From contig JAQFVV010000021.1 of assembly GCA_028023455.1 (NCBI GenBank), forward strand, positions 3,932,853 to 3,996,852: DNA of 64,000 nt. Reading direction: 5' to 3'. The translations under genes and the position numbers were made by a program. Of the stretch, positions 1-13,044 are shown in pieces. Each line of letters begins with the position of its first letter. Position 1 is the stretch's first letter. The stretch is from Epiperipatus broadwayi (Eukaryota > Onychophora > Udeonychophora > Euonychophora > Peripatidae). The notes below the pieces were generated by a model. That model saw only the letters and a program-made list of their open reading frames with translations, made no database searches and had not been told where the DNA came from.

Positions 1-90
1 ACAATCTCAAACTGTTGTCAAGGCAATCCCATTTTAACTATATATATATAATATTATAATTCAATGTCTGTATTTCTTCAAAACAATATA

Positions 91-498
91 CATAATTATA
101 TAATTGAATATTTATAGATACAGTAATCAGATATATGTAAAGTATAACTTGAAAAATTTTATCCACTTACGAGCACTTTCAACTATCCTCGTAGTCTTTG
201 TCAACTAACATTTTGAAAGGCTAACCTTCCTACAATTCTGTGATCTTAATGTTTGCTGCATGCTTGTTAATTAAGTCATGTTTGTATTTGTATAAAAGAA
301 GCTATGCTAATATACAAATACAAACATGACTTAATTAATAAGCAGATAGCAAATGTTAAAATCACAGAATTGTGGGAAGGTTAGCCTTTCAAAGTGTTAG
401 TTGAGAAAGACTATGAGGATCCTAAGTGGATAAAATTTTTAAAGTTATAATTTACATATATTTTATTACTGTATTTATAAATATTCAATTATATAATT

Positions 499-505
<7 letters not shown>
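91..505. repeat. Long palindrome (foldback repeat)
   Basis: Arms of about 195 bp face each other around a short spacer near 290-312. Left-arm landmarks (ataattatataattgaa, attttatccactta, ggctaaccttcc, caaacatga pieces) recur as reverse complement in the right arm (taagtggataaaat, ggttagcctttc, ttcaattatataat). The right arm runs into an AC/AT microsatellite at 501-530. Bases 1-40 and 560-595 carry a separate repeat (ctgttgtcaaggcaa) also seen near 43150 and 59740, so the palindrome may sit inside an older repeat. Confidence 0.8.
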
Positions 506-519
<14 letters not shown>

Positions 520-529
<10 letters not shown>

Positions 530-2350
530 AATCACATGATAATAGCTCAAGCATGTCTATACCATAAATTTTCTATCTGTTGTCAAGGCATCCTGTATAC
601 GTTGAACATATGTTTCAGTAATGTGTGATGGAATAGAGGTTGAAATAAATTTAAATATGTATAAAGTTAAGTATCAGTATCTCTGAAAACATGATTGAAA
701 AAAATGTAGTGAGTGTTTCTAATGTATCCATAATGTGAAAGATTGGTCTGAATTCTGAGATGACGGATGATTGTGATAGGAATGAATTAAGATGGAAAAT
801 GCACTGATAAAAGCAAACACTTGAATATATATATATCGTTGATTCATTTATGAGTGATTTTGATTATGAATATACTGATGTTTTAGCTCAATCACACAAG
901 CCATCAATTGGGTGATGAATAGAGCATTATAATGATGGTTGTAGAGGAGTGGATAACACTGATTTGTAACAAAGTTAAAGTTCCACCAATAGAAATACAG
1001 GTACATAAGATTGAAAAGTAAAACTCAAGAAATCTTCTAAGTAATATATTTTTTTAAAAATTCTTCAAAATAGGAGAAAGTTTGCACATGTCATTATGTT
1101 TATTGATACAATTTGGTTTTTTAGTATCTCGATGGCTTATCTGATCTTACACTGGTAGTGTCACATCTGGATAGGATTCTGGTATTAGAGAAATCAATAT
1201 TGTGACCTGAATCCCTAGTATGGAGTAAGGGTGCTGCTGATGATGAATGTTGCATCACCCATGAATGAACTTGCACAATATATTATTTATTTTTATACCC
1301 ATGTTTTGGACAGCTCTCATGTAAACAATGAAAATTAAAGGCATATACTCATGTACATAATCAGAGATACCTTTTTGATGAATCTTTTACTTCTATGGAA
1401 ACTCATTACAAAAAGCTATTATAAAAAAACTGGTTTAGCCTCAAAGCTATCAATTAGTAATTGATATTCTCTGGCAATGTCCAAGGGAAAGATATCCTTG
1501 GTTGTTTATATAGATATAGTCATTAATTTCCAATATTTACACGATTTGCATGCATTTATTCCCTGCATAATGAAGTGATTTCTTTCTTCACTCTAACGCT
1601 GAGTGCACTTATAAGTGTGAAGTTCACTTTAATCATAGCTCTCTTATATTAAACCATATTGGTTATTATACATAAATTATATTACCACAACTACCGTCCT
1701 TAAACAAACCAATATAATATCAGTATCTGTTGGCATATTTCAATTGCCAGTTGTTGTAACCCAGAGCTTTGTAGTATGGTCATTAGCTCATCCATATTCT
1801 GTTCCATGATCTAGGATTCATGTCTAGTCCAGGTTACAAAGAGACTTAAAACTTTTTTTGTTAGATAGCCCACAGTTAATCCAGTAATCTATCCAAAATA
1901 GTGATCGTTAAATGGGTGTATAATTACTTATGTGAAAGGTAAATATTCCCAAGTTAATCTGGATTGGTTAGAAAAATTTCAATCCACTGTAATTTATGCA
2001 ATCTTCATTAATTGTGGGGACATGCTGTGTTACCATCTATGAAGCCATGATTACTGTTATCCTTTAGACTGGGAATTAAGATGAAATGACTTTTTTTTTT
2101 ATAATTCCTGTATTATATAATTCGATTACTATTATCATTAGAATAAAGTTTTGTCTTGTAATGTTTTTTCTAATTTTGTTACTCAATTTCCCAAAAAGGG
2201 TTTATCTTAATTTTTAATTACTGTATTGTTTTTTTTATTTAATGAATACATATCTTTTGCTTCATCATTCGCATACACAGACACACACATACATATTTTT
2301 ATAAGTCATTCAGTGTTAAGAATTTTCATTGCTTATTTATTTTAATGTAG
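520..2350. other. Intronic sequence without a recognised gene
   Basis: AT-rich intron 5' of exon a. Two weak repeat traces are visible. 1420-1520 (aaactggtttagcctca and following) recurs near 28870-28990. 1545-1660 is a diverged family-E foldback half (gcataatgaagtg, gagtgcactt), related to copies at 38.36 and 55.27 kb. Otherwise I see only T-runs and short AT/AC repeats. Confidence 0.6.
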
Positions 2351-2413
2351 GCTAAGTGGTGTGAATTACCTCAGCGCACCTTATTGGTGACAGCTTCTCA
2401 ACGAGGGGTACAG
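2351..2413 (+). CDS. WDR54: WDR54 exon a (internal)
   Basis: This exon has 21 codons in phase 0, from AKWCELPQ to QRGVQ. A TTTAATGTAG acceptor lies immediately before and a strong CAG|GTGAGT donor after. It encodes a beta-strand of the first propeller blade (WCELPQRTLLVTAS), equivalent to human WCVLPFRVLLVLTS. The 3' end is phase 0, so it joins exon b directly at ATG TTT GAA, giving the expected Q-M/F-E/Y order of WDR54 proteins. The M that opens exon b is therefore internal, not a start codon. Confidence 0.88.
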
Positions 2414-3740
2414 GTGAGTAGTGGCTAATTAATTTTTATTGACAAGTAAAAGACAGTTTGGTGAAATGAAATGTCAGTATTAATTTTCACAATAATATGA
2501 AGTCTTTTGTGACGCTTAATTTATTATCTGCCTTTGTCATTACTTTTTTAACTTCTCTCCCTTGTGATTCTTTTTGAAATTTATTTTAATACTAATTAAA
2601 ATATTTAATTAATTTTTTTTTTTTTAAAAAAAAAAAACAATTAATATTCTAAAATATAAATTGATTTATTGTTATGTAAAAATTACTCGGAAAAATAAAC
2701 CCATTAGAAAAATTATAATACCAGTAATATTATATCTACTTAATTATCGAGCTATAAATAGGTAAAAAGCAAAGACAGTCATTACATTGTCTATTGCTGA
2801 TCAAAATTATCTCCAACTGTTTCCCAAAAAGGAAGAAGATAGTATTATTGTAATTTCCTGAGCTGATAGCTAGCATTTTATTATTGTTGTTTTGATTTAC
2901 AGCAGAATAAGAATAAATAGATAGCCATTTACTGACCAATAATGGATGGTCAGACGTATTGGGTATGGCCTATCTATACGACAGAAAAATTCAGTTATTA
3001 ATCAATCATAATATTATTTTTCATTTTAGAAATTAACATTTTGTGGTTGTTTTTAAAACATGAGATGGAATTTTTTTTAACATTATATATTTTCTATTTT
3101 TCTTATTTCAGTTTTATCTCTTTTGTTTTATAATCAGTTTGCATTAATACAACAAATTTGCAAAAAAAAAAAAAAAAATGTTAATGGTTTTATTGCTCCG
3201 GAGTTCATAAAAACATCGAGCCCCAGAATCGATCCTGGATTTTCCCGATCCCAAACCGCACAAGTTAATTTGCAAAAATAGAAACAAAACAAAAAAAAAA
3301 ATGCACCGTTTAGAACAATTTAATGAGTACATAGTTTAACGTTTATGCAACTGTATTAATTAACTAATTAAAAAGTTATTCGGATTTAGACAATTTACAA
3401 TAAAATTTAGCTGGTAATTATTGACAAAATAAAGAATGAAAAAAGCTTAACAGAAATCAAGAAATATATTCATTTAAAATAGAACAAATGTTTCCAAATA
3501 TGACCACAAAGTATAGGTATAAGGGGAAAAAATTGAACAGAAAATGATATATTACTTATACAAAAATGTTTGTTTCTAATTGATGAGTTTATATTTTAAA
3601 TATAATGATCTATATTGCAAAATAATAATGAATAGGTTATGGGTTGTGTTTTAAATGTTATTGTGATGCTATTGTTTATAAATAATGTGGAAACAAATAT
3701 AATTAATATTATTTTCACAAAGTTTAATAATAGTAGTATG
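2414..3740. other. Intronic sequence, little structure
   Basis: This is the start of the 31-kb intron. It holds T- and A-runs (2616-2637, 3163-3178). A hairpin around 3215-3237 looks like a decayed tRNA T-arm on the minus strand (GGATCGATTCTGG), but no matching D-arm or acceptor is visible. No coding sequence is supported. Confidence 0.5.
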
Positions 3741-3744
3741 GCAA

Positions 3745-4935
3745 TAAGTATATTATGAAAAAAAATTAAAGATTCAGTAAATTTTTTGGTTATGGTAATT
3801 ATACTTCACATATAAATTGTGATAAACAGGGCAACCAACATTCAAAAAATATTAATCATAATGAACAATTTGCCAAGCACTTTTGGCACAATATTCCAGA
3901 ATCATCGCAACATATTGTAACTAAATAGTTAATATTCCAGTGCATGCTCAGTGGAACACTAGTGTTATGTTGATTGATAACATTTTTAGACTTTGCAATA
4001 AATCAAGCCTCTTTCAACTTCCTCTTTCTATCATTTGATTCATTGCACACAATAGTAATATTTTAAGGATAAAACTCATGTCCACAACTATTTTCGTAAC
4101 TTGAAAAAACAGAATTAATCTGTAAATCACTTTTAGACTTTTTATACTGATAAACGTATGTTGTAATCGTGTTAAAACATTTGCCTTTGTTTCCCTATAA
4201 CCAACCAATTTCTTTGTAGGCAATGGAATAAACCACTTAATACCTATTCATTTCTTCCACACCATCCTTTGAATTATTTATTAGTCTATTTAAACACAAA
4301 GATGAATGGAAACTTATATTATAATCTTTACCAATTATTTTTTTCAATTTTTTACTTATAGATGGCACATAAGTTAAAGAAAACCACTTTTTGACCATTT
4401 TATTATTTACATCCACTTTATGTTTATATTTCACATTATTATAAAACAAGCTCAGTTGTCTGTGTAATATAGTGTTTTTGTATCCCACTTCTATCAAGTC
4501 ATCAATCCTCAATATTCCTTTTTCTATCTGCTTCAAATTTACAAAGATGCAATTTTCGATACAACAAACACTTGAATCCAGCCATTTTATAATTCAAAGG
4601 AAAATATCAATGATGGATGTATAAAACCCCTTACATTTAATGGTTTAACAAGCATTTTATACCCTTACATATTATAGCATTTATATACATTTACATCTAA
4701 ATACTTTAAGACATCACATTCAAACTCAATAGTCAATGACAAACCAGAATTCTTATTTAATATATTAAACACATTCATTATCACATCTTTTAATCCATAT
4801 ACAAAAACATCATCCACATATCTTCTAGACACTAAATCATTACTCATTATAAATGGCTCAACAATATATTTTTCCATTTCCAAAACATACAAACTATCCG
4901 TAATACCATTACTGCCAACCCCATTGGCCAACCAT
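3745..4935 (-). mobile_element. Penelope-like element copy P1, 5'-truncated
   Basis: On the minus strand 4931 down to 4665 encodes reverse-transcriptase sequence with the catalytic box RRYVDDVFVYG, then FNILNKNSGLSLTIEFE and LKYLDVNVY, the palm/thumb style of Penelope-like elements. 4536 down to 4237 encodes the linker (HRQLSLFYNNVKYKHKVDV, SLTYVPSISKKLKKIIGKDY), and 4223 down to about 4014 the start of the GIY-YIG region. The 3' UTR runs to about 3745 and matches copy P2. Frameshifts and stops break the ORF, so it is dead. The 5' part upstream of the YVDD box is missing. P1 meets P2 head to head at about 4935. Confidence 0.85.
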
Positions 4936-5237
4936 TCTTTATTTGATAAAAATTCTGGTTTGTCATGGACTATTGAGTTTGAATCTGATGATGTCTTAAA
5001 GTATTTAGATGTAAATGTATATAAATGCTGTAATATGTTTGGATATGAAATGCTTGTTAAACAATTAAATGTAAGGGGTTTTATACATCCATTATCGAAT
5101 GTTTCTTTGAATAATAAAATGGCTGGATTGAAGTGTTTTTTGTATCGAAATTTGCATCTTTGTAAATTTGAAGCAGATAGAAAAAGAAATATTGAGGATT
5201 ATATTGATAACTTGATAGGTACGGGATACAAAAAAAG

Positions 5238-6117
5238 GTAATTGTGATTTATGCCCAATGTGGCCACTTGATGGCATTGTTTCTCTGCAAAAGCACAGAA
5301 ATATGCCATTTACATGGCCCAGCTTTCAGCCTATAGAACAGTTCTGTTCATATTAGCCATTAGCAGGTCTAGATGACATTGCACACTGTGCTTCACATCA
5401 CTATGGAAAGAGTGCACACTTCACACATCACTACAGTAGAAGGTGAGGGTGATGGAATTCAATTGGCCATAAGTGTTTTGATGTGCATTCAAAGTAACGA
5501 TCTTACACCTTAGTGACATGTCACAGGATTTCCCTACACATCTTGAAAGGTGAAAACAATTGCAAAAGAATAGATCCCAAAACCATTTCACATAAATCAC
5601 ATGAAAAGGCACGTTTGCTGGAGAACAGCTACGAGAATAATAAAATGGCTGTTGTTGTACATTGTTTTGGAAATCATAATCTTGGTTTGCTCAGACTAGT
5701 GCATGTATTGGCCGATCCTTTGGATCGGCAAAACCATCACCCCCCCCACACACATTCCAGCACTATGCACTGAAAGATTGGTTTGCTCAGAGTAGTGCGT
5801 GTATTGGACACCCTGCACATTTCAGCGCTACACGCTGAAAGCTTAGTTTGATCAGACTAGTGCATGTGTTGGCCGATCCTTTGGATCAACAAAACCATCA
5901 GCCCCCCCCTGCATACCAGATCTACATGCTAAAATGTATAATGTGATTAAAAAATGTAATTTAGAAAATAATGTTGGTTCATAAATTTTTTAAAAATACT
6001 TTGAAAAATTGTTGGAGAACAGAAAGCAAAAAATTATTGGCCCGGTAATGTTACATTTCATTATTTTTGCAAGCAACAACACCACCAAGCAGCAACATTG
6101 GGTATAAGTCACAACTA
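5238..6117. repeat. Insertion inside Penelope copy P2, with internal duplication
   Basis: About 880 bp separates the two halves of P2 and is absent at the same point of P1. It contains a ~55-bp segment (agactagtgcatgt, ccgatcctttggatc, aaaaccatca plus a C-run) at 5692-5747 and again at 5855-5908, 163 bp apart. The 5260-5330 part (tggcattgtttctctgcaaa) recurs diverged at 8200-8240, and the C-rich part recurs at 8405-8445 (ggcaaaaccatcc). So this is a copy of a dispersed repeat. No protein is recognised. Confidence 0.6.
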
Positions 6118-6328
6118 CCCAAAAAAAACTATATTACACAGACATTTAAGTTTGTTTTATAATAATGTGAAGTCTAAACATAAAGTGGATGTAAATAATA
6201 AAATGGTCAAAAAGAGTTTTTTTTAGCTTATGCGCCATCTATAAGTAAGAAATTGAAAAATATAATTGGTAAAGATTATAAGTTTCCATTCACTTATGTG
6301 TTTAAATAGACAATAAATAATTCAAAGT

Positions 6329-6631
6329 GTGGAAGAAATGAATAGATATGAAGTGGTTTATTCCATTGTCTGTAAAAAAATTGGTTGTAATGCTGTTTAT
6401 TATGGGGAAATGAAGGCAAATCTTTTTGTACAATTACAACAGCATGATTATCAGTATGAAAAATCTAAAAGTGATTTACAGGTTATTTCTGTTTTTTGGA
6501 GTCACGAAAATAGTTGTGGACATGAGTTTTATCCTCAAAATATTAATACTGTGTGCAATGAATCAAATGATAGAAAGAAGAAATTGAAAGATGTTTGGTT
6601 TATTGTGAAGTCTAAAAACATTATCAATTAG
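6329..6631 (+). pseudogene. GIY-YIG endonuclease domain remnant of Penelope-like element
   Basis: This 100-codon open stretch is the C-terminal endonuclease of copy P2. Visible family features are VYSI..K.GCNAVYYGE (GIY...YIG region with both motifs altered), a basic/aromatic middle (QLQQHDYQY, where R...EH is usual), and the C-terminal DRKKKLKDVWFI. In active Penelope-like elements this domain nicks target DNA. The catalytic arginine/glutamate setting is not intact here. The reading frame is not continuous with the RT part at 4940-5235. Confidence 0.75.
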
Positions 6632-7088
6632 GATAACACTAGTGTTCCACTGAGCATGCACTGGAATATTAACCATTTAGTTCCAATATGTTGCCATGAT
6701 TTTGGTATACTGTATTGAAAGCGCTTGGCAAATTGTTCATTGTGATTAATATTTTTTGAATTTTGGCTGCTCTGTTTATCACGATTTATATGTGAAGTAT
6801 AATTTTCATTATCTGACAGTTTTTTTTTTTGTATTATTGGTTATGGTAATATATATGAATACTAATAAATTTATAATAGTCAAGCATAATAATAAAAATG
6901 TTAATATAAGAGGTATATCAAAAATTGATTTAGTATAACTATTATGCCAAAATGGACTAATTAAAAGTTCTTGGACAAAAAATGAAATATTAACACAAAA
7001 TGTAAATGATAATTATCACAAAAAAAGCAACTGTTGCAATGTTTAAGTATGAAAAGATATAGTATCAATTTAAAACATAATGTAAAGT

Positions 7089-7389
<301 letters not shown>

Positions 7390-7449
7390 CAACAACAACA
7401 GTTGTAGTAATAGTAATACTAGTAGCAGCAGCAGTAGCAGTAACAATAA

Positions 7450-10400
7450 ATGACCAATATGCTAGCTTAAAACCATATAAAAGCAGTTCTTGAATTATCT
7501 GTCCAAGTTTGAACCCAGATATCTATTGATAAATGGTAAAGACAGAAATCAAGCTGAGGATGGGATTTAAATATTAAAAAGAAAGATTTTATATACAACT
7601 GCTAATTGATTATTTAAGCTTGCAATAGATGGCATTAGAGTATTCAACTACTCATGCATTATTAAATTATGATAAAAAGATTAAATAGATTAAACATGAA
7701 TATATAATGGGGAAACATAAAATCTGCATTTGTTATGCATTCTGTGTATTTAGGATGTAAGGTAAACTATGATGATGTATGGTTATTTTTTGAGTATTTT
7801 TTGAATGAGTGCTTATAATTATTGATAATGCTGATTGATGTATACTTAATTATACTTTTAGTTGCTGTAAGGAATTAAGTGGCTGATCTCTCAGATATCT
7901 CTTGATTTCATGATCTCTTTGAATAAATACCTTTTACTTATATTTTTTGATATTTCTTGATTTCATGATCTCTTTGAATAAATACCTTTTACTTATATTT
8001 TTTGATATATTATTTTAATATCTCTTATATACTTTAATATCTTTTATATCCTAAATATTATACTTGTTTGTAAATTTCTTTGTAAATTTGATACTTATTA
8101 AATTTCATTATTTGAAATATTGACCATCACCCCACCATGATTACACCATCCCGTTACAGTATATATAAATGCATAAATTATGGTACTCTTCTAATAGATC
8201 ATGTCAGCCATTTAATGGCATTGTTGCTATGCAAAAACACATCAATATAATGTTACCGGACCCACCCCATTCTTTGTGAAAGAATAAGAATCATATGGAT
8301 TAACGTAATTCACTTATTTCCTTAATAACATTTACTGGAACAATTTTATATAAACATACATTATTGCAAATATTCTAGTATAGTAGAATTTCCCGTGTAT
8401 GCCAGTGCTGACTGGCAAAACCATCCTCCACCCCCCTCTCCCTGCAAACTTTACAACATTTACTAGCAGTGCTTGAGACATTTCTAACTACATTGTGATA
8501 GGAAAACAAAAAAAAAATGCTGATAATGCTTTAATTACTGAACTGTCTTTTACTTTTTTGGGTCATTTTTGAAAAGGAACAAAAAATAATTAATTATTGA
8601 TTGATTTATTACAATAGCTATCTTTGAAAGAACATATGTATGGATATTAATGGTATACCTATTAAGAACGACTCGACCGGTTTTTTGTCTATTTTAAAGA
8701 TTAATAAATGTATTCTTTGGAACCAATTTCTTTTGGCCTCTGGATAGAAGTATGAGAATTTTCACAGTCATACTTTTTTTTTCCCAAAGGCTTAACGTAA
8801 TTTATTGATTTACTGAATCAATTCCTGTCATTTAGTTGAGAACAATTTTACGCTAGCAAAAATTTAAAAAGCTTTAATTACAAGTGGCCAAAAATTTCAT
8901 CTTAGTCCTGCAATGTAGGGCAGATGGTATGCCATTTCACATCTGCAAGAATTAAAACTTTATCAATTGACCTACCGTAATGCAAAGATTCTATTAGAGT
9001 AGAATTAATTAATTCCCCATGTACGCCGGCTTCTGCAGAAATGGCAGTTGGGCCGATTTCGATCTGTCAGCTATTTTATTTGGTCGTGGATGTGTTCTTG
9101 CACAAACATGACTTTTCATGTGAGCTGGTTGAAATCTTACTTGGATATACCCTTTCTGAAATTTTTGAAGGTTTTACATTGAGTAGGGAAGCATGGCGAT
9201 GGTTTGACAATTGTTAGGAGGTAATAATAGGTCAGATGACTTGTAAGCTAATTCATTTGACATGCATATTAGAAGAGTTGTGGCAGCATTGGGATAAAGT
9301 GCATAACACTAAAGCAGGCTGACAGCCACTGATCAAATGACATCTTTTCTGTGCTTTATAGCATAGAAATAATGCCATCAATGGTGCCAGTCTGTGCTGC
9401 CTTTTAAACAGCTTCTTTCTGTACTTTTATGCATAGATATATAGGCATAGAAGGTGGCAGCTGCATAAAAAGCATACTTATGTGCTTTTGCATATAAATA
9501 GCACCCTAAAATGGCTGACACAATCTATTAGATCAGTACCTAAATTACATTAGGCAAGAAAATTTAATGCCTAAATGTAGTGTATCTAATTGTATTGTTT
9601 GGTAAAAGATTACTGAAATTCTGTTGGTTTGCTTAAGCTTGAAAACTGTACTGATGTTCATTTGCATATAATTATCATTAGGTGTTGGTACAAGGCAATA
9701 TTGTTATTCCCTTTAACTTATTATATCACTGCATATGTATAAGATCATTGTAATGTCACTATTTAGTTGAAGTGTATGTGAGGGCGACTACATTTTTTTC
9801 AGGGCTACGAACTGGAAGTCAGAAAAAAAAACATTATTTTTGTCAGAATAGAAAAAAATAATGGTTCAAAGTCCTGTTTTTTTTTAGAATATATTTACAA
9901 ATTGGTGTTTTTTATTTACAATGGCCTTTTAAATATTCACAAATATTGGTGACATTTTTAGAAAATATTTATGAACTGATAAATTTTTTTTTGAAGATAC
10001 AAACTATTGGAAGACATTTTACTATGAGTATTACCTTTAAAGTGATTATTACAAAAAAGAAATGTAATTTCTGTATTTTGTACCATCTCTTGGCCATTTT
10101 TGGTTGCATTTTCACTATTTTACACATTTTATTGTAAATTTATAGCTTTATTGGTCTTTAAAATTTTAATTTCAAACAAGATTTAAAATTTTAATTTCAA
10201 ACAAGTCTGCTATTGGCAGTATTTTTCACAAAAATGATTTCTGATTGTGGTCTATTGTATATAGTCCCAGCTCTTTTCCCTTATAAGGTGCCGCAAAGAC
10301 TGACTATCAATTTCAGCTATTATTCTCCAGGTGTTTCTAACTGTCAAAGTCAGAAATCAAAACAAAATGTTTTATCCTTTTATAATAGTTTTGAATGTAA

Positions 10401-11570
10401 ATAAATATATTTCTAGTAACTTTTTACATTGATAATTAAGTTTTTACATTAATTTACCTAAATATAAACTTTGATTCAAAAATTTTTAAATTTTACAAGA
10501 AAAATAATCATGGGAAAGTGAATAGCACTTGACCGTTATTCAAGATAAGTGAATAATGTTCACCGCTAGTTGCACATTAATAATATTTGGTGATAAACTA
10601 GCAAAATGCAACTATTTTTCATAAATATTTATGGATTTTATGGTTACTCTTTATACTATATTAACTAATAATGTGGCTAGTTTTAGATTTTTATTTAAAA
10701 TATTTAATATTAGATGAAGAAAACAGGAGTGAATAACCAGCAATCGTAATTTCTAAAACACAAGAAATCATCGGTGTTTTTACATAATGATTGGTTGAAA
10801 TATAATTCCTTTGTTTTACTGCAGGCTATTTTTCATATGTTATTCTTATATTTTTCTTCAGTTATTAACATTATTTTAAATTTTTCGTTACTTTTAATCA
10901 GTTTACTTTTAACCAATTTTAATGTAAAATAATTCAATTTTTAGAAGCTAAATTTAAACAATTCTGACTATTATACATTAATATATTTCAGAAAGGAAAT
11001 GGGCTAGATCCACATTTAACGAATCAAATCACTCAAATTTTTACTCAATCTGGCCAATAAGAAAATTCATCAGATAGAAGGTTAAATTACCTCAGCTCCC
11101 TCTAGTATTACAATTTGTCCATGTCGCTTTATAAAATATTTATTAAAATACAATTTTAAATTACCTATAAATAATTATTTTCTAGAACTGGTCCTGAATT
11201 TAAAAAAAAAAGTCAAGAAAAAAAAATATTATTTTGGAATTGTATTAAAATAAGATGCAAATTTTACAACAAAAAAAAATAAAAAATTACATGACGTCTT
11301 GGCCACTCCTAGTATAGAAGAAGTTAATATGTAGGAGTTCTGAGGGTTTTGTGAATCATTTACTTGATGCATGTTTTTAATGGGTATGCTAATGATGTAA
11401 CATGATGCCAGTTTAAACATCTTGATTGACACATAACCGATACTCTTATCATAAACAAAAATGAATTGCTATTATTTATACAATATATAATAAATTAGCA
11501 AAACATTTTTAACATCTGCAACTGAAAAGGTTTTATTATTTTATTCATCTGAATTAGTTTTTTTGTTACT
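7450..11570. repeat. Intron with dispersed-repeat debris and small tandem duplications
   Basis: 7901-7955 and 7956-8010 are a 55-bp tandem duplication (cttgatttcatgatctc). 8170-8460 and about 9330-9500 carry diverged copies of a repeat containing tggcattgttgctatgcaaa also seen in the 5238-6117 insertion. 10159-10206 is a ~24-bp tandem duplication (tttcaaacaag). Bases 10560-11570 are plain AT-rich sequence. No gene is supported. Confidence 0.6.
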
Positions 11571-11576
11571 GAGGTA

Positions 11577-11945
11577 TTAATCCAACGGTGAGATTTCACA
11601 TAGTATTAGTCTGACAATACATGGTAAGAAAAAACAACATTTTGTACATGGAAAAAATTATGCACATATTATAATGCTGGCACAAACAAATGCGCAAATA
11701 AAGACCGAATTAAACACATTTATAATCTTCTAAAAAGGAAAACAATTTTGTAAGTGAATATTATATATTAAACCAACATTTTAAGTTACAACTTTCTCCT
11801 GATTGAGATATTATCTAATATTGACATTAAAAATTGTTTTTGTTTTTAGAAGTTGTAAATGTATTTAATTCAGTCTTCATTTACACATTTGTTTGTGCCA
11901 GCATTTTTCATCACCGTTGGATTAAATTTTAGGACTAATACTTAA
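11577..11945. repeat. Foldback repeat
   Basis: The inverted arms are visible as taatccaacggtga (left) against tcaccgttggatta (right), tgctggcacaaacaaatg against catttgtttgtgccagca, and aaacacatttataa against aaatgtattta. Left arm about 11577-11750, right arm about 11780-11945. A related sequence (aaacacatttatattgtaaa, gttccaattggagaaagttg) appears near 37125-37205. No ribozyme core was seen. Confidence 0.75.
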
Positions 11946-12492
11946 GTACATTCTCTTTTTCTTAGGCACAGTTGAGCAGGTTTTCAGTGTGGTACATCAA
12001 AATCATAGCTCTCACTGATTGACTAGTCAAGAATAATTATGCTAATTATTTAAATTAGATTTTACATATTCCAGTTAGTTGAAAGTTGAATAGTTTTTTT
12101 TCTTATTAATGATGACTATGGTTGGCAATAAACCACACCTCTTTTACTATTCTTTTCATTCCATGCAAACTAAACTGACATTTTTTGGATTGAAGGCATG
12201 ACTGAATCATTGTTTATGTTCCCAGAAAATGGATTTATATAGTAAATAATATTCTGAAAAAAAAATAAAACAAAATAAACAGTGGTTTTTGTACAAATAT
12301 CTCTCCCCCTCTGGTGAAGGCAGCACATTATTACAAATTGAATTTTGTGATTTACAGTTAGTGCATCAGTATTCACTTATCTAACAGGCAAAACTCTCCA
12401 TACAGTAATGCCACTCAGTGCAAGCCAGAGTAATCAATGGATGCCAGAAGGCTTGTGCATAAAATCCCTATCTAGTGCCTACTCATCCAATA

Positions 12493-12534
12493 TCCCCAGA
12501 CTAGTTTCTGGCTTATGGCCTTCGTTGGTGAGAA
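12493..12534 (-). ncRNA. Hammerhead ribozyme remnant (family B, inverted arm)
   Basis: On the minus strand the order is stem I, a degenerate core (CCAACGA), AGGCC..GCC stem II, GAAAC, TAGTC and TGGGGA. It is the inverted partner of the copy at 13003-13044. The damaged core suggests it no longer cleaves. Confidence 0.6.
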
Positions 12535-13002
12535 GCCTTGGATCTGAGAGTACTGCACCTAGATCTTAGTATCTAATGCAACCCTCCAGAAGCCACCTTT
12601 TATCTCTACTTAACTACAAAACTATAAAAATGACATTGAAAACACTAATATTTTCAATCCAAGCTCATTAGCACTACTGTATGGAGAGTTTTGCCTGTTT
12701 AATAACAGTTATGAGCAAGCATAAGAAACAGTGATCATGTGATGTTTAGTGGTTTAACACCAATCCTGCCTAATAGGACAGTGGTGGCTATGGTTGTTAA
12801 AGATCTAAATACACCAAAATGTATGGGTGCTGAACTGAGTTCTGACCTATATGATTATATAAACTAATGAGCTTGGATTGAAAATATTATTGTGTTTTCA
12901 ATTTCATTCTCATAGTTTTGTAGTTAAGTCGAGATAAAAGGTTGCTGCTGGAGGGTTGCATTAGATCCTAAGATCTAGGTGCAGTGCTCTCAGATCCAAG
13001 GC

Positions 13003-13044
13003 TTCTCACTGACAAAGGCCATAAGCCAGAAACTAGTCTGGGGA
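13003..13044 (+). ncRNA. Hammerhead ribozyme (family B, slightly decayed)
   Basis: Stem I TTCTCA (13003-13008) pairs with TGGGGA (13039-13044) using G-U wobbles. The core is CTGACAA, where CTGATGA is canonical, so the conserved G8 is A. Stem II is GGC/GCC. GAAA is at 13029-13032, then C-TA-G and the GTC cleavage triplet ending at 13038. The stem III segment ACTAGT is self-complementary, which allows a dimeric ribozyme. The G8 change probably lowers or abolishes activity. Confidence 0.7.

Larger units (their letters stand above)
4936..6830 (+). mobile_element. Penelope-like element copy P2, 5'-truncated and interrupted
   Basis: This is an inverted partner of P1. 4940-5235 encodes FDKNSGLSWTIEFES, VLKYLDVNVYKC and IHPLSNVSLNNKMAGLKCF, i.e. 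RT downstream of the active site. The element is interrupted at about 5238 and resumes near 6118 (actatattacacagac, also present in P1). 6120-6310 is the SKKLKNIIGKDY linker. 6329-6631 encodes a GIY-YIG endonuclease remnant (EVVYSIVCKKIGCNAVYYGE) in which GIY has become VVY and YIG has become YYG. The 3' UTR shares ccactgagcatgcactgga and caatatgttgcc with P1 and with the copy near 62.2 kb. Inactive. Confidence 0.85.

Noticed and set aside
3215-3237. tRNA T-arm-like hairpin on the minus strand
   Set aside because: The loop has the wrong length and there is no A box or acceptor stem.
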